NCBI GenBank assembly: GCA_035628505.1
Contig: DASPJR010000228.1
Span: 1 to 46,014, forward strand
Reading direction: 5' to 3'
Source of the DNA: DASPJR01 sp035628505
GTDB taxonomy: Bacteria; Planctomycetota; SZUA-567; H5-PLA8
Length of the DNA: 46,014 bases
Positions within the stretch are counted from its first letter, which is position 1. Every line of letters starts with the position of its first letter. Shown in pieces: positions 7,525 to 14,832 of the stretch. The notes below the pieces were generated by a model, which made no database searches, was not told the DNA's origin, and worked only from the letters and a program-made list of their open reading frames with translations. A program made the position numbers and the translations under genes.

Positions 7525-8946
7525 ATGGTCAAATGGCTCGCCGTGATCCTCGTAGTGCTCGTCGCGCTCGGCGGCGCGGCCGCATCGCTGGCGCCCAGGC
7601 TGAAGCCCAAGCCGCCTGAATGGAAAACTGAAAAAGTCACACGCGGCGATCTGACCATCACAGTTACTTCGACAGGCACTGTGGGGCCAATACAGACCGT
7701 ACTGATCGGCTCACAGATTTCCGGACGCGTAAAGAGCGTCAACAAAGTTTCAAACGACATCGTCAAGAAAAACGACGTTCTCGCCGAGCTCGATACGGAC
7801 CTGCTCGATGCCGAAAAGCGCAGCGCGGAAGTGCGACTGGTCCAGGCGCGCGCGGCGCTCAGCCAGTTGAAAGTCGAACGTGAGAATCTCGAGATCCGTA
7901 AAGTGCGCCACAAGGCCGCGGCCGAGCGCAAGAAAATTTCGGTCGAGCGCGCCAAGGGCTCGCTTGAGCTGGCAATGAAAAACCTCAAGCGCGTGCGCGA
8001 CCTGATCGCAGTAGACGCCGCAACGCAGAGCGACCTCGATATTCGAGCGCTGGAAGAAGCCAACGCGCAGCGCGATCTGCGTCTTCAGGAAATCGAGCTC
8101 AGCCAGTCTGAAGTCGACATGCAGCAGATCGAAGCCGACGCCAAGCAGCTTAACGCGCGCGAGGAGCAGGCCAATGCCGACATTCTGCAGGCCGAATCGC
8201 AACTTGCCCGTGTCATGACCAATCTGGGATATGCGCGCATTCTTTCGCCTATCGACGGCGTCGTGCTGCAGCACCTGATCGAACCCGGCCAGACCATTGC
8301 CGCCTCATTTCAGACTCCGAATCTGTTCAAGATCGCCACCGACCTGAAAGACGTGCGCATCGATGCGCAGATCGATGAGGCCGATGTCGGGCGAATTCTC
8401 TCCGGGCAGGACGTCACGTTTGATGTGGATGCCTACCGCAACGACTCGTTCAACGGCAAAGTGGCGCTCGTTCGGCTGCAGTCGGAGAGCAAGGGCAATC
8501 TGGTGACTTACCCTGTCCTGGTTCAGGCACAGAACGTCGTTAAAGAAGCAAGGGACAAAGCGATTGTTGCGGACGCCGCAAAGCGTGTCGCGGCGCTCGC
8601 GGCATTGCCCGGACTCTCGACCTCTCCGGCGATTGAATGGAAACTGCTTCCGGGGATGACGGCCAATCTCAAGTTCGTCGTGGACCAGCGCAAGAATGTT
8701 CAGCTCCTGCCGAGCGCCGCGCTTCGCTTTATTCCGCCGCTCGGCATGGCGCCTGCAAAAAACGACGCTGCACCCGCCAATGAAAAAAAGGCTAAGAAAG
8801 GCACACGCGGCACCGTGTTCGTCGCGAACGCTATGGGTATGCTTGAGCGGCGCAACGTTATTGTGGGGGAAAACGATGGTGACAATTTCGAGCTTCTTGA
8901 AGGCGACGTGAAGGAAGGCGATGCCATCGTCACGGGCATGAAGTGA
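7525..8946 (+). CDS. MacA/HlyD-type periplasmic adaptor of an ABC efflux system
   Basis: A 473-residue membrane fusion protein. An N-terminal membrane anchor (VKWLAVILVVLVALGGAAAS) leads into the barrel/lipoyl part (GDLTITVTSTGTVGPIQTV, GSQISGRVKSVNKVSNDIVKKNDVLAELD). A long alpha-helical hairpin (residues about 92-235, rich in Ala, Glu, Arg and Lys) is followed by the second lipoyl half, YARILSPIDGVVLQHLIEPGQ, and a barrel containing DEADVGRI. The C-terminal membrane-proximal part reads GDNFELLEGDVKEGDAIVTGM. With the ATPase and permease that follow, it should form a MacAB-like exporter; the outer membrane channel is not encoded nearby. The start at 7525 matches the anchor, but no clear Shine-Dalgarno precedes it. 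The 28-base gap to the ATPase gene suggests one operon. Confidence 0.88.
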   Translation: MVKWLAVILVVLVALGGAAASLAPRLKPKPPEWKTEKVTRGDLTITVTSTGTVGPIQTVLIGSQISGRVKSVNKVSNDIVKKNDVLAELDTDLLDAEKRSAEVRLVQARAALSQLKVERENLEIRKVRHKAAAERKKISVERAKGSLELAMKNLKRVRDLIAVDAATQSDLDIRALEEANAQRDLRLQEIELSQSEVDMQQIEADAKQLNAREEQANADILQAESQLARVMTNLGYARILSPIDGVVLQHLIEPGQTIAASFQTPNLFKIATDLKDVRIDAQIDEADVGRILSGQDVTFDVDAYRNDSFNGKVALVRLQSESKGNLVTYPVLVQAQNVVKEARDKAIVADAAKRVAALAALPGLSTSPAIEWKLLPGMTANLKFVVDQRKNVQLLPSAALRFIPPLGMAPAKNDAAPANEKKAKKGTRGTVFVANAMGMLERRNVIVGENDGDNFELLEGDVKEGDAIVTGMK

Positions 8947-8974
8947 GGCGCTGCTCTTTCCGGAGTCCACCCGC

Positions 8975-9742
8975 GTGAAACCGCCCGCTACTACTTCTCA
9001 CGTCGTTATCGCCATCAAAGATCTGGTCAAGACCTACGGAGCAGACACGCCCAACCCCGTGCGCGCGCTACGCGGAGTCAGCTTCAGCATCGAGGCCGGC
9101 GAGTTCGTCGCCATCATGGGCACGTCCGGCTCAGGCAAATCCACCATGATGAATATTCTCGGCTGCCTGGACCGACCCTCGTCCGGAACGTATCACCTCG
9201 ATGGTGCGGACGTATCGCAGGAATCGCGTCGGCGGCTGGCTCATCTGCGTTCTCGCGCGCTTGGATTTGTCTTCCAGAACTTTCAGCTTCTGCCGCGCCT
9301 GACAGCTCTGGAAAACGTCGAACTGCCGCTGCAATACCGCGGCGATGTGTCGTCCCGCCAGCGCCGCCAGAACGCCAGCGATTGCCTCATGCGCGTGGGA
9401 CTTTCGGACAAGCTGCACCGCCGCCCGACGGAACTCTCCGGAGGCCAGCAGCAGCGTGTGGCGATTGCGCGCGCGCTGGTGAACTCTCCCCGCGTGCTGC
9501 TCGCAGACGAACCCACGGGGAACCTCGACACGCGTACGGGGCTTGAAGTGCTGGCGCTGTTGCAACGTTTGAACTCGGAGGGCCTCACGATCGTCCTGGT
9601 CACGCACGAAAACGACGTCGCCGCCTGCGCCAGGCGCAAGCTGCTGTTGCGCGACGGCAAACTCGTCGCAGATACGCAGCAGCTGGCCAATGATGCGCAG
9701 AGGGAGTTGCTGGCGCTGCCGGTGGAGGAAGTATCTGCGTGA
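8975..9742 (+). CDS. MacB-type ABC transporter ATPase
   Basis: A 255-residue ATP-binding subunit of the LolD/MacB group. It shows Walker A (GTSGSGKST), a Q-loop (VFQNFQLLPRLTALENVELP), the signature LSGGQQQR, Walker B with D-loop (VLLADEPTGNLD) and the switch histidine in VLVTHEND. It powers the permease encoded at 9975. In E. coli MacB the ATPase and permease are fused; here they are separate genes. The GTG at 8975 is supported by GGAG nine bases upstream. A spacer of about 230 bases with two repeat copies separates it from the permease gene, which is unusual for partners of one complex. Confidence 0.92.
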   Translation: MKPPATTSHVVIAIKDLVKTYGADTPNPVRALRGVSFSIEAGEFVAIMGTSGSGKSTMMNILGCLDRPSSGTYHLDGADVSQESRRRLAHLRSRALGFVFQNFQLLPRLTALENVELPLQYRGDVSSRQRRQNASDCLMRVGLSDKLHRRPTELSGGQQQRVAIARALVNSPRVLLADEPTGNLDTRTGLEVLALLQRLNSEGLTIVLVTHENDVAACARRKLLLRDGKLVADTQQLANDAQRELLALPVEEVSA

Positions 9743-9809
9743 AAATAAAGACGAGAGGCGGGTGTTTGATCAACCTTCAGAACAATCTCAAAATGCCCGG
9801 ACGCGCGGT

Positions 9810-9970
9810 CCCCTCTCCCCTTGCGGGAGAGGGTTAGGGTGAGGGGTTAGCCGTGTTCAGTGGTTCATGCGTAGAATCATCAACAACCTGCACTCATCTG
9901 TCAGGCGAAAGCGTCTGGTATTTTGTAGGGCTAACCCCTCCCCCTACCCCCTCCCGCAAGGGGAGGGGAA
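9810..9970. repeat. Second inverted pair of CCCTCTCCC-type repeats, inside the efflux operon
   Basis: Copy C (9810-9850) begins CCCCTCTCCCCTTGCGGGAG and ends GAGGGGTTAG. Copy D (9931-9970) is the inverse, starting CTAACCCCTC and ending CTCCCGCAAGGGGAGGGGAA. The outer ten bases of the two copies are exact reverse complements. Copy D ends six bases before the permease ATG, and its GGGAGGGG serves as a strong Shine-Dalgarno sequence. Confidence 0.85.
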
Positions 9971-9974
9971 TACA

Positions 9975-11195
9975 ATGGCGGAGCGGCCCGTGATTGCCCC
10001 TTTCCGCCTGGCCTTCCAGGCCCTCGCTGCCAACAAGCTTCGCTCGGTGCTGACGATGCTCGGGAATATCATCGGCGTCATGTGTGTCGTCGCGCTCGTC
10101 AATATCGGCATCAGCGGCCGCGAGAAGATTCAGGGCTCGCTCAGCTCCATCGGGCAGAACATGATCTTCGTTTTTCCGCGCTTCGATGCGGATGCCGAAA
10201 CGCCCAGTCAACGCTGGCGGCCACTGGAACTGGCGGACGTGCGCGCGATTCAGAACGGTTGTCCATCCATCGCGGGTGTTTCGCCGGTGACAGACATCGG
10301 CGCGCGCGTGACGTTTGGCAACCAGCACACGGGTACACAAGTCCAGGGCGTGTGGCCAAGTTATCTTTCGATTCGCGATTGGGGTATCAGCCGAGGCCTG
10401 CCGTTTACAGACGCAGACCTGCACGCCGGATCGAAGGTCTGCCTCCTCGGCCAGACAGTCGTCAACGATCTGTTCGGAAACCTGGATCCGGTCGGCCAAA
10501 CCATTCGCATCAACCGGCAACCCTTCCTCGTTCTAGGCGTGCTTGATCGGAAGGGAACCTTTCTGACCGGTCAGGATCAGGACAAGACCATCATCGTCCC
10601 GATCAGCGCTATTCATCAGCGTCTGACCGGCGGACGCGGCGTGAAGGTCGTGTATGTTTCGGCGCGTTTGCGTGAGGAAATCCCGAAGGTCAAAGAAGAA
10701 ATCCGGGCGGCCGTGCGGCAAAGTCAGAAGCTTCCACCTGACCGGCGCGACAGCGTTGAAACCCAGGACCTCGGTTCGATGGCGATGATCGTGGATTCGG
10801 TGGTGATTGCAGCAACGGCATTGCTGGCAGCCATCGCCTTCATTTCGCTTCTCGTGGGCGGCATTGGCATCATGAACATCATGCTTGTCTCTGTGACAGA
10901 GCGCACACGCGAGATCGGACTGCGCATGGCCGTCGGCGCGACGGATCTGGACGTGCTGATGCAGTTTCTCATCGAAGCGCTGGTGCTCAGCGCCATCGGC
11001 GGCGTGTTCGGAGTGATCTTTGGAATCGGGCTTTCGACCGGCGTCGCGCTGCTCTTCGAATGGCCGCTGACCGTTAATCTGATTTCACTGGCTGTGGCCG
11101 TCGCATTCTCGGCGGCCGTCGGAATTTTCTTCGGACTTTATCCCGCGTGGCGCGCGTCGCAGCTCGATCCGATCACGGCGCTGCGACACGAATAA
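9975..11195 (+). CDS. MacB/FtsX-type ABC transporter permease
   Basis: A 406-residue permease. The first transmembrane helix (about 27-47, VLTMLGNIIGVMCVVALVNIG) is followed by a MacB periplasmic core of about 230 residues and an FtsX domain with three helices. The signature VGGIGIMNIMLVSVTERTRE is present, followed by IGLRMAVGAT. It ends YPAWRASQLDPITALRHE, the typical MacB C-terminus. The protein should couple ATP hydrolysis by the 8975-9742 subunit to export of a macrolide-like, peptide or lipid substrate, working with the adaptor at 7525. The frame continues upstream to 9867 but through the repeat; the ATG at 9975 has GGGAGGGG at the correct distance. It converges with the fmdB-like gene, with only eight bases between the stops. 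Confidence 0.92.
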   Translation: MAERPVIAPFRLAFQALAANKLRSVLTMLGNIIGVMCVVALVNIGISGREKIQGSLSSIGQNMIFVFPRFDADAETPSQRWRPLELADVRAIQNGCPSIAGVSPVTDIGARVTFGNQHTGTQVQGVWPSYLSIRDWGISRGLPFTDADLHAGSKVCLLGQTVVNDLFGNLDPVGQTIRINRQPFLVLGVLDRKGTFLTGQDQDKTIIVPISAIHQRLTGGRGVKVVYVSARLREEIPKVKEEIRAAVRQSQKLPPDRRDSVETQDLGSMAMIVDSVVIAATALLAAIAFISLLVGGIGIMNIMLVSVTERTREIGLRMAVGATDLDVLMQFLIEALVLSAIGGVFGVIFGIGLSTGVALLFEWPLTVNLISLAVAVAFSAAVGIFFGLYPAWRASQLDPITALRHE

Positions 11196-11203
11196 TTAAA
11201 GCT

Positions 11204-11530
11204 TCAGGCAACTTTGTTCTTGCCCGATTTACTTTCGCTCTTGGCCGGCTTGGACTCGGCGCCACCGCTCGCGTGCGCGCAAGCGCCGGTGCAGGTGTGG
11301 CCGGTTTCGGCAGGCTTGCTGCTCGTTTCGCTGCTGCTGCCCGAGCTCTTCTTGTAATCGGTGACGTAGAAGCCGCTTCCTTTGAAGAGGAATCCGCCGC
11401 CGCCAGAAATCTGACGCTCGGCCTTTTTCTTTTTGCACTTAGGGCAGCTTGTATCTGGCTTAGCCGTAATGCTCTCGAAGCGCTCAAAGCGGTGGTCGCA
11501 GGCGGTGCAGGCGTACTCATACGTCGGCAT
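11204..11530 (-). CDS. FmdB-family zinc-ribbon protein
   Basis: A 108-residue protein. The first 55 residues are the FmdB (CxxC_CxxC_SSSS) zinc ribbon: MPTYEYACTACDHRFERFES, then TSCPKCKK and GGGGFLFKGSGFYVTDYK. The C-terminal half is low-complexity Ser/Lys/Ala with an extra CTGACAHASGG stretch. The family was first linked to regulation of formamidase genes, but its true role is unsettled. An AGGAG site precedes ATG 11530. It lies downstream of the Wzz/BY-kinase gene on the same strand, separated by a strong hairpin. A TATACT -10-like box (11613-11608) may give it its own promoter. Confidence 0.88.
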   Translation of the reverse strand: MPTYEYACTACDHRFERFESITAKPDTSCPKCKKKKAERQISGGGGFLFKGSGFYVTDYKKSSGSSSETSSKPAETGHTCTGACAHASGGAESKPAKSESKSGKNKVA

Positions 11531-11616
11531 GTCGGAACTCCTTCTTCAGGCGCTGCAAACTGGCCAAAATGACCAGTTTCACGCGCAACAAAGGCTCAGT
11601 TTGAAGGAGTATAGCA

Positions 11617-11655
11617 AAGCCTGTTCCGGCTGCAACTTGCAGCCAGAACAGGCTT
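11617..11655 (-). terminator. Strong stem-loop after the Wzz/BY-kinase gene
   Basis: The arms AAGCCTGTTC (11617-11626) and GAACAGGCTT (11646-11655) are perfect complements. The stem continues through a G-T pair into GGCTGC/GCAGCC, giving about 17 pairs. It begins eight bases after the BY-kinase stop. Only a short, poor T stretch follows on the minus strand, so it may terminate inefficiently or protect the 3' end. Confidence 0.6.
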
Positions 11656-11662
11656 AAGGGCT

Positions 11663-14458
11663 TCAGACACCTTGATCGTTAAAGACCACGCCCAGCAGTT
11701 TCTCAGGCGGAATCCGGCGCAGCATGCTATCAACATCTGCGATCGCCGAATGTCCGCGGCGAATAACGACCAGCACGCCATCTACTGCGTCAAGCAGCAC
11801 ATCCACATCGGCGCCGCTGCTGACCGAAGGCGTATCGAGGATGATCCGCGGTTTCTTGCCGTCATAGGTGATTTTACTGATCATCTCGCGGAAGCGCAGG
11901 CTCGCCAGCAGCACGGCGCCATGCCGCTGCGGCACGCCGGCGGTAATGAGCTGCAAGTCGCAGGGCTGCGTGGCGCCGATCGGATGAGCATTCACGCCCC
12001 CGCCCTCGATGGCTTCAGCCAGTCCGTTCTCCTGCTTTTTTCCGAACATCTGATGAAGCGTCGGAGAGCGGAGATTGGCGTCGATCAGCAGCGTCGGTTC
12101 GTGCTGACTGATGGCGAGCGCGGCGGCAAGATTCGCGGCGACGAAGGACTTGCCATCTCCCGCGCCCGGACTGCAGACGGCGACCACGCGCGGCCAGCGG
12201 CTTTCGGGCTTGTACAGCAGACAGCAACAGTCCAGGAACTGCTTGCTCAGCCGATGGCGCGGGTTGTAAAGCGGGACGACTTTGCCTGCTTCCTGCGGCA
12301 CCGGCGACGGCAAGGGCGCGGGCACATCCTGCGCAGCGAGGCGATTGAAGCGCGCGAGCACTTCCATGCCGGTGCGATCCTGCAGCGCCTCGGCGTTCAG
12401 GAATTTGGGCGACATCAATTCGAGCAGCAACGCCAGGCCGACCGCCAGTCCAAACGAGAACATGATATTGCCAGCAAAGAGCACGAGGTACTTCGGCTTG
12501 TACGGCTTGGTCGTGGGAATCGCCGGATCCCAGATGAGCATGCGTTCACCTTCCATCTGGTCTTCCACGCCGCGTTCCATCTCGGCCTGATTCTTATGCT
12601 TGAGCATCGCTTCGTACTGCTCGGTAACGGTGCGGTACTTGCGCTGATATTCAGGGTATTCAACGAGAACCTTGGCCGAGCTCGTCAGCTTGCGGTCCAG
12701 GTCGATAATGCGCGTCTTCATGGTCTGAATGTCGTTCTGCTGGCGCATCAGGTTAGCCATGATGTTCTCATGCTCCTGAACGTCGCGCGCCAGCTCGCCG
12801 CGCGAAGAGAAAACCTTCGCCGAGACCTGCAGCTGCTTCTTCCGCATTTCCGCCAGCTCATTCGTGAGCGACTCAATGCGTCCGGTGATATTGCGCAGCG
12901 TGTCCTCGGGTGTGCTGTTGACGATGCGCATGCGCTGCGCTTCGATCTCCTGGATCTTGACGAGCATTTCATCCCAGGAAACCTGGAACTCGCGCATGCT
13001 GGCAAGCTCGTCCTCATGTCCCTTGAGCTCATCAATGTACTTCTGCTTGGTGCGGATCAGGTTTGAACGCTGGATGCGCAGCTCGACAATGACGCGTTCG
13101 CGGTCAGCGCGTGCTTTCTCGGCGAGCTTTTCAGCAATCAGGCCGCGCTTGACCATGTTCTCGAGATCCGCCACGTTGCGGTCGGCGTCTTTGACAGCCA
13201 GTTCTTTTACGCGCAACTGTTCGCGCATCAGTTCCACTTCGACGCTCTCCGGTCCGCCGTCGAATCCTGCCGGATTGGTGTCTCCGCCGTCAAATACCGG
13301 CGCAGGGGGCCGGCTGGCCTTCGCAATGATGCGCTCCAGATCGTCCTGCAGGTTCTTCTTTTCCGCTTTCAGGCGCGTGACTTCCGGCGAGTCCAGCGCG
13401 CTGCCGTTCGGCGTCGGGAGTGCCTTGGCCTGCTTGATCTTGACTTCCAGCTCGGCGAGTTTTTCGCGAATTTCCGTTTCTTCAGCGGACGGCTCGGGCT
13501 TGTGCTCCACATTAACAGCCTGCTGGGTGGCAGGTTCAGTCGTGTGCTCGCGGGAGGACCGTTCGACGCTTTCTTCAAGGCGCGTGAACTGCCGGATCAT
13601 GTTCTGCAGGTTCTTGATGTTCTTCTGCCGCGATGCGATCTCGGACGAGACCATCTCGGCGATGCGGACTTCCGTCTTCCTCTTTCGCAGGCGCTCGCCT
13701 TCCAGATTGGCTTCCGTCTGCGCCACTTGCGTCGAAAGGGATGTCAGCAGCGCCTGATTGGCGGGAACGTCCTCAGGCATGCCGCCCATGTGTTCCTTGC
13801 GGAACTTCTGCAGCACCGCTTCCATGTCCTTCACCTCTTTTTCCAGCCGCTTGAGCTGGCTCTGGATGAATTTGGAGGTGTCCTCAAGAGTGCGGCGGCG
13901 AAGGCGCGTGTTCTCCTCTATGTAGTAACGCGCCAGGTCGTTGGCGACATCGGCTGCGATCTGCGGATTCTGGTGCTCGAAAAAAATCGAGAAGGAACTC
14001 TTTCCCTGCTTGAGCGAAATGGAACGGCGCACCATTTCGAAGATTTCGTCCTTGGGAATCACACCCTGTTTTTCAGAATAGAGATCGAACTTTTTGATGA
14101 CCTCATCAAGCGTGCGGCGGCTCTCCACCTGCTCGCGGAGTGCGTCGAGCTTCTGGCGCACGTCGGGCTGTGCGATAACAGCCTGAGCCGTTGTGACGCT
14201 CGGCGGCTGGAGCAGCACGAGCACGTCGGCGCGGTAGGTAGCCGGCATCATCAGGATGACAATGGTGAGAAACAGAAAGCTGCCGGCGGCAACCAGCGCG
14301 GCAATTTTCCAGCGCTTCTTGAGCATGTGCAGGTAATCGCTGATCCCGCGCTCTTCCTGCGCATTCTTCTTGCGTGGTATCAGGGGCGGCCGCACGAACG
14401 ACGATGCATGCGGTTGCTGAGCGGTGCTGACCATCGAGGTGTCGGTCGTCTGTTTCAT
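11663..14458 (-). CDS. Wzz-like chain-length protein fused to BY-kinase-type ATPase
   Basis: A 931-residue inner membrane protein for exopolysaccharide polymerisation control. It has a cytoplasmic N-terminus, a Wzz domain with TM1 (about 50-71), a long periplasmic coiled coil (about 130-640), TM2 (LVLFAGNIMFSFGLAVGLAL) and a C-terminal cytoplasmic ATPase. The ATPase shows Walker A SPGAGDGKSF (Lys770), Walker A' LLIDANLRSP and Walker B RIILDTPSVSSGAD. In typical BY-kinases Walker A' is DxD, but here it is DAN, and the protein ends GVVFNDQGV without a tyrosine-rich tail. Tyrosine autophosphorylation is therefore doubtful. ATG 14458 has GAGAGA upstream; the open frame up to 14722 is non-coding in character. 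It is divergent from the TPR/exosortase operon with a 374-bp shared control region. Confidence 0.9.
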   Translation of the reverse strand: MKQTTDTSMVSTAQQPHASSFVRPPLIPRKKNAQEERGISDYLHMLKKRWKIAALVAAGSFLFLTIVILMMPATYRADVLVLLQPPSVTTAQAVIAQPDVRQKLDALREQVESRRTLDEVIKKFDLYSEKQGVIPKDEIFEMVRRSISLKQGKSSFSIFFEHQNPQIAADVANDLARYYIEENTRLRRRTLEDTSKFIQSQLKRLEKEVKDMEAVLQKFRKEHMGGMPEDVPANQALLTSLSTQVAQTEANLEGERLRKRKTEVRIAEMVSSEIASRQKNIKNLQNMIRQFTRLEESVERSSREHTTEPATQQAVNVEHKPEPSAEETEIREKLAELEVKIKQAKALPTPNGSALDSPEVTRLKAEKKNLQDDLERIIAKASRPPAPVFDGGDTNPAGFDGGPESVEVELMREQLRVKELAVKDADRNVADLENMVKRGLIAEKLAEKARADRERVIVELRIQRSNLIRTKQKYIDELKGHEDELASMREFQVSWDEMLVKIQEIEAQRMRIVNSTPEDTLRNITGRIESLTNELAEMRKKQLQVSAKVFSSRGELARDVQEHENIMANLMRQQNDIQTMKTRIIDLDRKLTSSAKVLVEYPEYQRKYRTVTEQYEAMLKHKNQAEMERGVEDQMEGERMLIWDPAIPTTKPYKPKYLVLFAGNIMFSFGLAVGLALLLELMSPKFLNAEALQDRTGMEVLARFNRLAAQDVPAPLPSPVPQEAGKVVPLYNPRHRLSKQFLDCCCLLYKPESRWPRVVAVCSPGAGDGKSFVAANLAAALAISQHEPTLLIDANLRSPTLHQMFGKKQENGLAEAIEGGGVNAHPIGATQPCDLQLITAGVPQRHGAVLLASLRFREMISKITYDGKKPRIILDTPSVSSGADVDVLLDAVDGVLVVIRRGHSAIADVDSMLRRIPPEKLLGVVFNDQGV

Positions 14459-14638
14459 AAAAGTCTCTCTCACAATGCCGTCGGCCGTTGGCGTGCTGCA
14501 CGCAAACGGGGTTCTCACCAGCGAGCAAACAACGCGCCGTCGCCGCGCGTCGCTGACGCTGGTCAATCTGCAAAGCCGCGCTGATCGCCAGCAGAGCGAT
14601 GGGATAAATACCGGACGGTTCTGCGCCGGATGCGTGAA

Positions 14639-14660
14639 GCAAGCGCACACACGTGCTTGC
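14639..14660. promoter_or_regulatory. Inverted repeat upstream of the sigma-54 promoter
   Basis: GCAAGC (14639-14644) and GCTTGC (14655-14660) are perfect complements, with AC/GT just inside them allowing one 2-base offset. The site lies about 55 bp upstream of the -24 element at 14715. It could bind an enhancer-binding activator; this is inferred from position only. Confidence 0.3.
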
Positions 14661-14712
14661 CGGATTGACAGAGATTCGGTGTTGCAGTGGCTGAAGCCAG
14701 TCAGGCACGCAC

Positions 14713-14729
14713 TTGGCGCCATGTTTGCA
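14713..14729 (+). promoter_or_regulatory. Candidate sigma-54 (RpoN) promoter of the exosortase operon
   Basis: TTGGCGCCATGTTTGCA matches the sigma-54 consensus TTGGCACRNNNNTTGCW at all but two defined positions and has the essential GG (14715-14716) and GC (14727-14728) with exactly ten bases between. The predicted transcript would start near 14740, where a 7-bp hairpin (ATCACCG/CGGTGAT, 14738-14756) lies, about 90 bases before the TPR gene. Confidence 0.6.
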
Positions 14730-14832
14730 AAGCCAGCATCACCGTCTTGCGGTGATCCGCAGTGCGCGCGCAGAATTTTTCAATGGAAGCCGGCGCTCTT
14801 CGGAGTGGCAAGCGAACCAGGAGAAACGCTCA

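Noticed and set aside
9867..9974. N-terminal extension of the permease frame through the repeat
   Set aside because: The translated text (NPSPYPLPQGEG) is the usual product of reading through this repeat; the true start with a strong ribosome binding site is 9975.
11672..13066. 464-codon plus-strand open frame, and similar long frames at 13502-14584
   Set aside because: Antisense shadows of the Wzz/BY-kinase gene; composition is Arg/His-rich with no ribosome binding site or family motif.
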